Below, piece after piece: positions 11,089-21,522 of a DNA stretch of 64,000 bases. Below the pieces are notes generated by a model that was given only the letters and a program-made list of their open reading frames with translations, was not told where the DNA came from and ran no database searches. Source of the stretch: Adiantum capillus-veneris (Eukaryota; Streptophyta; Polypodiopsida; Polypodiales; Pteridaceae); contig CM043942.1 of assembly GCA_014529385.2 (NCBI GenBank), positions 109,387,141 to 109,451,140 of the forward strand, in the 5' to 3' direction. A program made the translations under genes and the position numbers. The stretch's first letter is position 1. Every line of letters begins with the position of its first letter.

Positions 11089-11092
11089 TTAA

Positions 11093-11208
11093 ATCAATTG
11101 TTATTTAAGAGTATAATCTTTTTCTTACTTTGAAAAACACATAAGTATATTGAGAAATTTCAAATGGACCTCATTGAAGCTTTGTTAGTACTTTTCTTAA
11201 TTCCATGC
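11093..11208. repeat. Dispersed repeat R1, copy A (right part)
   Basis: Continues R1 after the inserted element, from AATCAATTGTTATTTAAGAG to CTTAATTCCATGC. It aligns with 14,024-14,138, including the shared phrase AAGTATATTGAGAAATTTCA. Confidence 0.85.
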
Positions 11209-11945
11209 AGAGACCAGGATTAAAAGACCAAAAAATGAGCCATAGACCAGATCTCCAATCAAGACACAACCAGCAGAAGTTACACGCTATTGAAACTCAG
11301 GTAAAGGTCAAATCACAGTGAGCACTATAATACCTTAAAACCCTTCAAACCCCTAGCTAGGGAGAGTCATTTTTATGTCTGAGGAGGTAGGCTCACATCT
11401 TAGAGACTCAAAAGACCCAAGAATGTAGGAGCAGTTAATGATGTAACAACAAGCCAGAAAAAGAGTTTACGAGCCATATGATTACCAAGTGAACTAGTCT
11501 AAACATCAACCAATAACCAATCAACCAATAACCAATCAACCAGTAACCAATCAGCCCTCTTTTTATAATCAATAACCATAACTAGAACCATTTGATCCAA
11601 TTAGGCCAATTAAAATCAATCAGCATGGAATTCAAGTCCTTATGCACATATTCAATAGTTAATAATCCCAGCTCAAGGCAAAGTCAGTAGAAAAATTTGC
11701 ATTCAGCACCCAACAGGGACAGAAAACATCCTTTTTAGGATTTGGTTCCCACGCAAGAACCAAATCCTAGTGTAATCATCCAATCAAGAGCTAGCACCCT
11801 TACAAAAGCCTCATAAAATCATAGTGGCATAGCATTACAAATTTTCTAAAACTGAGTTTTGAGTGAAATATAGAACCTATGCAGCAGAAGCATTCCAAAT
11901 AATCACCAAAGTGCCCGGGAAAATGCATAGCCAAGCACATTTCCA

Positions 11946-12009
<64 letters not shown>

Positions 12010-12805
12010 AAAAAAACAACACCAAGTCTAAGTGAGAGAGCACACATCCATCACATGTATATGTAGGGGTTGTAGGAAACCATGCAGAGCTGTAGCCTAG
12101 TGCCCTGCTAGTGTTTAAAGCAAGGGGCTAGATGTTGAGAATGATTGATTGAAGGGGGCATTGAGGTCATACGTCCACGACGAGGCAAATCATATCTTGC
12201 AAAGGGGAGCCACTTGAAGGGGCAATGAGTTCAAGTATCCACCAAGGCACAAGACATCACGTTGTACACCCGGTAGATGGGGAAATGGTTTTGCAGAGGA
12301 ATCAAGGGAGATAGCTAGGTAGTTGATCATCATAACAAGGGCAAGGCGTCATATCTTAGGTATCCCGACCAAATCGAAAGCCCTGATTCTCGCCAAGGAA
12401 TGAATCAAAATGGGGTTTTAAAAAACCCTAGTGAGAGTCATATTAAGGGGTTTATCTCATTGGGTAAGCATGGTAACCAATGGGTGTGGGGTTCATCATA
12501 TAAAATCTTATGATAGTAGAAAGTTATAATCATCCATTGTTTTATGCATAGCAAAAGTTAGGAATTAATATTAAGGGAGGTGCATAGTAAAGACTAAGGT
12601 AATCTCCCACAAAGCATCAGTTAAATCAATAACTCAAGTTAAAACGAGTGTATATAGGTGGATGTAACTATACCTAGCCAGACAAAGTGATCTAGAACAC
12701 GATCGAAATCACCTCCAGATGAAGTGCTAAAGCAAACACAGCCTGATGAAGTGCCAGATCAAGAGTTTTTAGGGAACCAAGGTAAAAATGCACAGTCATA
12801 ATGTA

Positions 12806-12858
<53 letters not shown>

Positions 12859-12938
12859 ATGATTTTTAACAACACAAGAACAATCCAAAGGGACATCAAA
12901 AATTTAGCAAGCAAGCATTGGCCTCAAGACTTGGTATG

Positions 12939-12984
<46 letters not shown>

Positions 12985-13040
12985 AGAGCATGCTTATGGC
13001 ATCATTGTAAAATATATTGAATGACAAATCAATGTAGAAC

Positions 13041-13085
<45 letters not shown>

Positions 13086-13143
13086 GGGGGGGGGGAGGGA
13101 GAGAGATCCAATTGCCATGCTTTTCTTGGCCGCTGTAGCATGA
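11209..13143. other. Non-coding spacer with several dinucleotide tracts
   Basis: No supported gene. It holds (TC)n at 11,950-12,007, (GT)n(GA)n at about 12,806-12,856, (AG)n at about 12,943-12,982, and (AG)n followed by a G-run at about 13,046-13,096. Near 11,515-11,552 the phrase CAACCAATAACCAAT is repeated about three times. Open frames over the TC tract are repeat artefacts. Confidence 0.7.
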
Positions 13144-13690
13144 GGGTCACATACTAGTTAATACTCATTGTCAAACACCTTCACATAACCACAACATAAT
13201 CATCTTGTTTTTGTATGTTTTATTAAGTAAAAATATTTGATAATTTTAAGTCTCTTTAACATGTAGATCAACGGGACACAAATAAAAGTATTGTCTTCAA
13301 CCTCATCTTACTCTATCTATACTTATGATTGACTAGGAAATAAATATACAAGTATTGTCCCCTACAGATTATTGTCTATATTTGCGTGTAATCTCATGCA
13401 TGTCGCATAGAATCTGATTTGTTCTAGTGGGATTACTAATACTTACTAAATAAATATCAATCTTTCTGGGCTGCATTTTCAAATCACAATAATGTAGGAT
13501 ACAAGTACATTCCTTAATTCAAAGGCATAACAATCTTTTTTTGTGAGCTTTTAGCTCATAATAATGTAGCTCAAGCTTGTAGTGATAGATCTTATTCATG
13601 TAAGATTGTGTGTCAATACACTAGAGATAAAGAGGCATGTTGCAAATCTACATACATGATTTTTGTTTGTCACAACATTTTTATTCAAAA
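13144..13690. repeat. Dispersed repeat R1, copy B
   Basis: Matches 9184-9735 from GGGTCACATACTAGTTAATA through TACATACATGATTTTTG. It stops at a Helitron-like insert, after which the last roughly 140 bp of R1 are repeated before R1 continues (13,862 onward). Confidence 0.85.
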
Positions 13691-13861
13691 TCTATACTAA
13701 GGATAATGGGGGAGGGAATTCCGGGTCCCCCTCCTTGCCACGCGTCAGAACATCCTTCAAACGGCGGGTGTGGCCTACAACTCCGAGCACAATGACGCGC
13801 ATGCGCACACGCGCACGCACACACACACACAGAGGCGGGCGAAGCCCGCTGGCTATATTAG
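13691..13861 (+). mobile_element. Helitron-like 171-bp insert
   Basis: Begins TCTATACTAAGGATAATGGG, matching the Helitron 5' terminus pattern TCTMTAYTA. It ends TTAG, preceded by a GC hairpin (GCGGGC-GAA-GCCCGC) about 12 bp from the end. It lies between a host A and a host T, the usual Helitron target. Variation: the 3' tetranucleotide is TTAG rather than CTRR. The insert is GC-rich against AT-rich flanks and contains a short (AC)n run. It is far too short to code for RepHel, so it would be a non-autonomous mini-element. Confidence 0.6.
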
Positions 13862-14138
13862 TTAGCTCATAATAATGTAGCTCAAGCTTGTAGTGATAGA
13901 TCTTATTCATGTAAGATTGTGTGTCAGCACACTAGAGATAAAGAGGCATGTTGCAAATCTACATACATGATTTTTGTATGTCAACATTTTTATTTAAAAT
14001 GATTGCTTTTTGTGGCATTTATATCAATTTTTATTTAAGAGTATAATCTTCTTCTTACTCTGAAGAACACATAAGTATATTGAGAAATTTCAAATGGACT
14101 TTATTAAAGCTTTGTTATTACTTTTTTTAATTCCATGC
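13862..14138. repeat. Dispersed repeat R1, partial copy C
   Basis: Restarts at TTAGCTCATAATAATGTAGC, already present upstream at about 13,553, and continues to TTAATTCCATGC as in copy A. It preserves the uninterrupted site used by the TTAA element in copy A. Confidence 0.85.
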
Positions 14139-15751
14139 TTTTGACTTTAGTCTAATGTAACATGGTAGTAGAGCTATTTTCATTTACAAAGATAATGTGA
14201 AACCATTCATAATCAAACTTGGGGCTTTTATTCACCCAAACATGTCCCTAACCATTAGGGTACTAGTAAAGGTTGAGCCTCGATGTAGTAGAGGAAATCT
14301 TATTCCTTATTTCATGGACAAAATAAAAGAACAATTTGAAAATGGGAATTGGGAGATTCCCAATTCTCTAATATGGAGTTAAAAGCAGGTTGATGCATAT
14401 ACCTTCAAGATAGACAACAAGTAGCCCATTGTACACATAATTTTAAATATTATATGCTATATCAAAATACTTATGAAGCGTATCCCTGAAAAGAGGGCAA
14501 TTGTACACGACCATCCCAAAAAGTTATGAAGCAATTTCTAACAACATGTCGTTCAATATTTGACATGTAATGTTGGATTTCTAGTGTACTTTGATTATAG
14601 CATTGTCTCGCCAAAGTCTCTCATCAATTATAGTTTCCTTTAGTTTGGTTATATATGCTAGGTAGAGCTTCTAGCAGCTTGCAGACAACATGCTTCAAAA
14701 GTATACTAGTAGCATATATATCTGTTAGTTAGCATATCTATGCTACCAAGGTGTATGCTAATACATCTAGTATGCGAGCTAGCATATACCTTGCATGGTA
14801 GTTAGCATATACGTGTTAATTAATTATCTGTATACTTATATGTTAGATAAATTAAAAACATAGAATCCTCATACAAATGTTAGCTATCAGTAAGGTAGAA
14901 CTTATAAATTGCAAACAACATGTTTAGAAAGTATGCTAAGCCAATAAATTGCAAACAACATGCTTAGAAAGATGGAGCTCAGCCAATAACACCCCTTTTT
15001 CCCTCTTCGTAATCATTGTGCTAGGGTGCATGATAGCATGAGATGTTGTTGGCAACTTCCATCTTTCCATCCAAAGGTTACCACTTTTTGTTGCTATTAA
15101 TAGCACCCTACTATTAGCATCTTGACATGATTGGGGCATTTAGAGGGCTCATTGGGGCATTTAGAGGACTCCCCCATAGACCATCTAAAGAGGGGCTTTT
15201 AGGGGTTAGCCACATGATCTAGAAGTCCCTATGAAGTAGAGGATACTTAAACCACCCCCAAATTCAAAAGGGATCTCTGTCGTTTAGTATTCCATGTCGT
15301 TTTAGCTATAGAAGGTTTCCCTCTTTGTTTCCTTGTTGATTTGTATTCTTTTCGAGAGCACTTTTCTATGGAGTTATGTATATTTTAAAGGGTGCATCTT
15401 TATTTCAAAGGGCCCCATATTTCAAGGGCACTCCTACACATATAAGCAACATCCACAAGCTCATGCCGGTCTTCACACATGGCAGTCCGCTACATGTAAA
15501 ATTCTTAAATATGCCTGGAGATATGGTAAGGCTAGGTTCAGGGGGGGAGGCTACCATTTCCACCGCCTCATCTTCTGCCTACATTAGTGTATCCTATTTG
15601 TCTTTACTATGAGATGTGGGTATGAATCCAAGTTCAAGACTTGTAGGCTGCATTGATAAACGTGTTTTTGTTTTGCTTATTTTTCCTTTATCCTTTTCGT
15701 CTCTTTAGAGTGTGTCCTTATATAGTCGTACACTACATAGATAGTGATTTT
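14139..15751. other. Non-coding, with small local repeats
   Basis: No gene supported. TTAGCATAT-type motifs recur in both orientations at 14,700-14,830. A phrase of about 30 bp (TAAATTGCAAACAACATG) is duplicated at about 14,904 and 14,946, and GGGGCATTTAGAGG is doubled at about 15,131-15,165. Frames at 15,333-15,612 have no recognisable domain. Confidence 0.5.
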
Positions 15752-15915
15752 TTTTTTTTGGAAGCCATATGAGAGCTAAAGGAAAAATAAACAAGAAGAG
15801 AAACACAAGTATACCACTATGAAGTTGACCACCTCTTTATATGGACACAAAAGGTCTTTTGACTTTCCACCTTCATCTGTCTTTTCATTTCCTAAACTCA
15901 CCCTTCACTTGTAAG
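15752..15915. repeat. Dispersed repeat R2, copy 1 (left block)
   Basis: Similar to 56,700-56,868, sharing AAGAAGAGAAACACAA, CTCTTTATATG/CTTCTTTATATG and CATTTGTCTTTTCATTTC-like text in the same order. A further matching block (ACGCACTTAATATGTTTTAA) follows only at about 17,141, implying an insertion of about 1.2 kb in this copy. Confidence 0.6.
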
Positions 15916-17140
15916 GTGCAACGGAAGTAAATGTTGATCTTGCTCAAGATGAGTGCTCCAAATTGTGCTCAAGGGTTCCTTTTACTTACAAAAGGGAGAG
16001 CCTTCCGTTCCTTTAGTGAGAGGGAATGCAATGATCACAAACAAAGTGAATGACACTGTGATTGAAGGTGCTGAGACTGAGAAAGAGAGAGATAGAAAAA
16101 TACGACACCAGACGGTTCTCAAACCCTCCTCCAAGGGCCCCCCTCTTGATGGCAAGAGAGGTCTATACTATTGATTGCACAAATCTGGTACAATGGTCTA
16201 GATGCCATGGACTTGCCGATGATGTCGACAACAATGATGACGACAACGAGGACGGGCTGAAATCTGAAAACGCTAGGGTTGAACTGTTGAAATCTGCAAA
16301 AACGTTGACTTTTGCTGAATACTAACACTGTGTCGACAAGAACGACGATGGTGACAACACGACAACGATTCGCAAATGCTAAAATCTGCGGACAACGGAC
16401 TGAAACGGAAAACACTGACTGATCTGATGGTACGGCGAGGATCTACTACGGGTAGGTGAGATCTGTGAGGCTAGGGGCTGGGTCTGATATGTCTAAATGC
16501 TGAAAAGTGAAACCTTGATGCACTAGGGCTGATCTGACATCGGAAACTGCAAAACACTAGGCAAGGTCTGCAACTAAAAAACGCCAGGTGAAATCTGTTG
16601 TTGATTAAAAGCGCTATGTTGTATCTGCTGTTGAAATGCTAGTGAGAGGAAGATCCCAAAACGCTGTCAGTTCTTGTTGGCTGGAAAACACTAGGCCTCC
16701 TGCTGGTCTTGCTGAGAAGGTGCATTGCAAGTCATTGGAACTTCTGCTGCCTCTTCTGCCAGAAAGTGCTAGCACTAGGTTTCTTGTATAGTGACTTAGT
16801 AAATTTGCCCTACTGAGTTTTCCAACAAAAGTCACTTATTAAATAGTAAGTGAAAAATGAGTAAATAGGGAAAATGGGTTCTATGTATTGTTAAATGCTC
16901 ATGATGGGTACTCGATGTCATGTTGATGATCATGTTGTGTGCAACCTCTGAATAGGGAAAATGGGTTCTATGTATTGTTAAATGCTCATGATGGGTACTG
17001 GATGTCATGTTGATGATCATGTTGTGTGCAACCAGAGGATATGCAACTACTCTAAGTGCTTCCTAAGCTGACTTGAACCCTAGACCTAAGATAGCTTGTA
17101 CGCATGCACATAGGGTTAGATGAGCACGTGACATCACTTA
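15916..17140. other. Insertion within R2 holding a degenerate AAACGCTAGG/GAAATCTG pattern
   Basis: Relative to the locus at 56.7 kb this stretch is extra. Between about 16,255 and 16,640 short phrases such as GAAATCTG, AAACGCTAGG and TGAAATCTG recur at irregular 30-60-bp spacing. It has no coding signal. Boundary sequence TTCACTT/ATCACTT is similar on the two sides, but no clear terminal structure is visible. Confidence 0.4.
16864..17033. repeat. Two-copy 87-bp tandem duplication
   Basis: Unit starting AATAGGGAAAATGGG at 16,864 and again at 16,951. The copies are nearly identical through GATCATGTTGTGTGCAACC, differing at one position (CTCGATG versus CTGGATG). The high identity indicates a recent duplication. 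Confidence 0.95.
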
Positions 17141-17854
17141 CGCACTTAATATGTTTTAAAAGAATTTTATAATACGTAGTAGTGGTTGATGCGTTTGTGC
17201 ATGCACCTGAGCACCAAGCATGCATATAGCACTCAGGTGTGTAAAGGCTCTTATACTATTACGTCCTAATGGCTCCAAAAGAAATTAAAGTCTCCTTGCC
17301 ATGTCGACTTGATTGGCCTTCAACAGGCAATCCATCAAGGAAGTGTAGGTGACGCAGTTTGGGTTGAATCTCCTACACTTGAATCAATATGCCAAGAGCT
17401 TTATCCACTTCAACAGGTTGGTGTAAGTGAACACATTTAGCCCCTATTATGATTCTTCTCCATTTATATCACATCAAAATTGCATGCTTTAATAGCACCA
17501 AGCGCAACAATCTTTGGTTGCACTACTATTTGTAGTTACAAGGGTAGCGCTCTTGGTGGCCTTGAAGCAACCACTTTCGTATCCGTGGTGGCTATCCACA
17601 ACCCACATCAAGATGGATCTATAAGGTGCATCAAATCAACCCCAGAGGTGATTCATTTTGACTAACCCTTAGCTCCCATAGAGGAGCCATTAGCTCGCCA
17701 TAGATAATAGCCAAGAATAATTATTACATATTTGCTAATTGATGCTAGCTGATACTAAGCATATACAAATCTCCCGTCTATTCAAAGTAAGAAACAATCT
17801 TCCACCATCATCCTTGGAGCTTACTTGTCATGGGGCCATCACTATCTATCTCGA

Positions 17855-17925
17855 AAAGGTCTGCCTCAACTTAGCCTTGAGCCCCGATTGAAAATTGAGA
17901 CTAGACGTTTGCAAACGATGGTAAA

Positions 17926-17959
<34 letters not shown>
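17855..17959. repeat. R2 terminal-repeat-like arm truncated at a poly-G run
   Basis: The text from GAAAAGGTCTGCCTCAACTT through GAGACTAGACGTTTGCAAAC matches both arms of the inverted-repeat element at 57,091-57,884. Here the match stops at a run of more than 30 G (about 17,927-17,958) and the partner arm is not found, so this is a half element. Confidence 0.6.
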
Positions 17960-18382
17960 TTGGTAAAATATAGTTTTAAAATTCTACAAATGTGGAAAAT
18001 TCTACTAATATTTTTGCTTTTCTTCTTTACAAGGAAGACACCCACAAATGGTGTAGATGCACTTTTGAGCTCATAGCCATGAAGGCACATGTATGTGCTG
18101 AGCTTAAAAGCTTGTAAGGCATGTAAGGACCTGAATCGCAGTGCAAAAACAGATGGATGAAATCAGGATTACATCTTTGCTGCTATTTTTTAGCCTGTGC
18201 ACTTGTGAAAACCATCTTGAGTTCTCTGGGAGCTTTACTTCAACATGCTTGCCACACCAATAGGCCAGACATTGCCAGCTTGTTACCTTCTATAGGCTCT
18301 TACTGTCGCTATCTTGGCTTGCTTAATAGGTTGAAGCTCATGCTCTCGCACAATATTCAATGGGTAAGATCGAGGGGTTCGA

Positions 18383-18493
18383 GAGGCACCGCATACCTAG
18401 CTAGGTACGATTGGGGGCAGGGGACCACTGGCCCCCCCACCGGGCCAGTGGTCCCCTGCCCCCAATCGTACCTCGCTAGGTATGCGGTGCCTC
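18383..18493. repeat. 111-bp near-perfect hairpin (52-bp arms, 7-nt loop)
   Basis: Left arm 18,383-18,434, loop CCCCACC, right arm 18,442-18,493. The arms begin GAGGCACCGCATACC and include ATTGGGGGCAGGGGACC; I find a single mismatch (T versus G) in 52 positions. It is much more GC-rich than its surroundings and abuts the 3' edge of the NBS-LRR relic. No target duplication is evident, so its mode of insertion is unknown. It could be a foldback mini-transposon; the sequence also allows a long RNA stem. Confidence 0.95.
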
Positions 18494-18494
18494 C

Positions 18495-19512
18495 CTCACA
18501 TAAGCTCATGATGTTGAGGTAAGTCACAATGTGGGAATTATTGTGAGAATTTTTCCAAAACTTCTTGTGGATCAGATAATGCAGGCAACTCAGCTCCCCA
18601 AAGCTCACCAGCAGATGCTCGAAGCTTCTCCAATGATCCAAATTTAGATACTCTAAGCAATGCAGATTTCCAAAGCTCTCCAGTAGCTTCTTCATCCCAT
18701 AACAACCTGACAGATCCAGCTTCTTCAAACTTCTTAGCTGCTCGACACTATCCGACAATTCCTTTACCTTTCTATAGCCACTCATATCTAGCTCTTTAAT
18801 ATTGTTAAACTGCCCAAAACTCTGAGGTAGCTCTTCCAATGTGACACATCTTGCTAATATGAGAGTCTCCAAGGACACCAGGCATTCAAATCCTCAAGCA
18901 AATCTTGTAGACACGAGCAACATGTCATCTCAAGCTTTTTCAAACCCTTCAACAATCCAAATCTCTACGGCCGGCAACTTTTGAAGACGGAGACAATTAG
19001 ACAAGGATATGTATTTGAGTGCAGTTAATGCTTCCACGTCCTCTGGAAGAAGTTGCAGCTTCTCCAATTTAGGTAGAATTAAACCTGATGAGCCAGTTTT
19101 ACCCTCCATTCCCTCAATTGGGATACTTTGTAATTCAATGAATTTGCTTATGTGAGAGAGAGATTGTTGAGCTCGCCTTGAGACTATAAGAGAAGAGCCA
19201 TCACGTAGGGAAAAGCCAAACCGGTTGGCCAGTCCTTTGTACTCATGACACCTGAATGAGAATTAACTATGAGTAAACCAAGGATTCTTGAGCAGAAATA
19301 GGATGAAACAAACAAAATACTCATTATATCTAATCCAACTTCATTCTGCATCTGTGTGAATCGACATTACTTCAGCCATAGCAGGTTGCTTCGAATGCCA
19401 ATTGTTAGGTATATCATGCCACGGCATTAGTAGATGCTTACAATTAGATGGTGTATGACCCTTAGCCCCCAACTGGAGTGCAAGGTCTCTCATCACATCA
19501 TGCTGAGAAAAA
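18495..19512 (-). pseudogene. NBS-LRR disease-resistance gene fragment
   Basis: On the minus strand the fragment starts with HDVMRDLALQLG (about 19,503-19,470), the MHD-type motif that ends the NB-ARC domain of plant resistance proteins. Leucine-rich repeats follow after a degraded intron-like break: KLEKLQLLPEDVEALTALKY (about 19,060), SLETLILARCVTLEELPQSF (18,870), IKELDMSGYRKVKELSDSV (18,800) and LKKLDLSGCYGMKKLLESF (18,740). The P-loop and N-terminal domain are missing: homology ends at 19,512. At least one pair of frameshifts is needed near 18,890-18,950 (the other frame reads GLKKLEMTCCSCLQDLLEDL). The last LRR ends at the hairpin. It is non-functional. Confidence 0.75.
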
Positions 19513-19749
19513 AAGAGTGTAAGGGCCTTCTCCTAGCAAGGATAAAGTGAGTAAGTAACTTGCTGAGAAAGTTTTGATAAGTAAGATAACTTATCAAGAT
19601 ACGAAAGATAAGTGAAAGCACTTATCAAAAATGTGCATAAAGAGAGGGCTTCTCTTCTCATTCTTCACTTCTCTCCTTCATTTTCTCAAGATGCAAACTT
19701 GAGAGTGCTTGAGAAATCCATAGCCAAACCTCTTTCACATACATACCTC

Positions 19750-19791
<42 letters not shown>

Positions 19792-21522
19792 CTCTCCAAG
19801 AGAATCCATGGCCAAAACCCTAATCAAGTTTGTCAAAACTTGATCTTTTTCTTCACACTACCCTCTCCCTCTTCTCTCTCCTAATTCTTAAGCTATCCAT
19901 AGCTTGAATTCTTTTTGCCTCTTACCATTCTCTCATTCCAAGTAGCCAAATTGGTGGTCTTCAAGCGAAGTGAAGAGCCGACTACATCCAAAGCAAGGAG
20001 AAGACTACACCATATATACACATACTAAGGTAATTTTTTATTGTTCTTTTTATGCGATCGCACTTGCTTGAACACTTTCTTGAAAGTGATTTAGTTTCAT
20101 GTTTACATAAATTTATGTAAATATGCTATCATTTTTCCATAAGCAAGCCTTTTGCTTGGTAGAAAGAAATAACTACTTAATTTTGTTGTTTCTCTGTAAT
20201 TATGATTCATTACTAATCATAATTAACCATGTTGCTAACAACTAACCTCGATGTTATTTCAAGTTCCGTTATTTCAAGTTTCTTAAACTACCAAATTAAT
20301 ATAGCATAGAGAGAGTAGAAAGCACTCTCTTTAACCATAGGTGACTGGAGGTCATAATTATCTATATATTTCAAGTTCCGTTGTGAGCGGGATGGAACAC
20401 ACACAACACCTCTATAATGACCTGACACACACTCTTGGAATGATACACACACACACACACATTATGGGGCACCACTCGGCTTACACAACCAGCCTGGCCG
20501 AGACAGGAAACACACAGACAGAGTAAGAAGAGAGAGATTTCCCACTTGCCCACTCAACACTCACACATACACACTCACACACACACTCTCAATTCAGCTC
20601 AAAGGAGGAAAATTGTTGTTGTTTAGACTCAATGAATCTCAGCCCAACACCAATGGGGCAAATAGTTTACACAGTATTGAGGAAATACACCAGATACAAC
20701 CACAAAGTTAAGCAGAGGCTTCACTCACCGGAGAAGATTACACAGAAAAACAACAAAAAATCTGTAAAGAATTTGGCAAAATGGACAGCGCCATTGCGTC
20801 CGGAATGCCCAAAAACCCCACCCTACAATGTCACAATGCTCAAATCCGACCTCGGATCAGCAGTTTAGGGCCAAAAAATGCTCCAAAAACAGCAAAAACA
20901 CATTTGCGGCTGTTCCTCCTCTCTTCTCCACGTTTTTTATGGTCTCCTCTCTGTTTTTTCAGTTCCCACACTTAGCTTTATTAGTTGGGCACCCTTGGCC
21001 TTTTAGATGACCTCGCAGTGCATAGTTGTCACCTTTTTGCATCATCCGCACACCTGGCACTCATTTCTTTTCAATAATGCGTCTCATAACCACGTGAAGT
21101 GGCCCCAAAAAGTGTTCCTAATGATGACCTTTCTGCATAACTTTCACAAGAAAACACCACGTTGTGTCCGTATCCATCCACGTGCAAGTATTGACCCCGT
21201 TCGGCCTCCTGACGCCACTAGATGCCATCTGACGCACCTGCTTACCTCATGTCGTCGGCCCGCTGATAGCTTCCTCGAGAATTTTTAAGCGCTACCAACT
21301 CCTCATTATTGTAGAAAAAACACACTGGTACTGGTAATAGTGAAAATCGATGCACTATGTACATGGTGTCCTACCTGTACACATGTGGGCCCCACGTAAC
21401 CACCTGGCTATGGAAATTGGGTAATCCTTTATTCGATGCACCATGCATGTGTATATACATATGCGCAATCCCTTGCTCAAAAAAACTCCTGACATAATTT
21501 GCCCATCCCCTAGCCTGCTAGA
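19513..21522. other. No recognised gene; probable retroelement flanks
   Basis: AT-rich with (CA)n at about 19,753-19,789 and 20,446-20,460, and CACACA-rich text at 20,560-20,600. The half nearer the gypsy pol (about 20,260-21,480) lies where the 3' LTR of that minus-strand element should be, but I could not define LTR ends. No domain is recognised in the short frames. Confidence 0.4.

Noticed and set aside
18157-18522. 121-codon plus-strand frame crossing the hairpin
   Set aside because: It is an antisense reading of the resistance-gene flank and the GC-rich hairpin; no domain.
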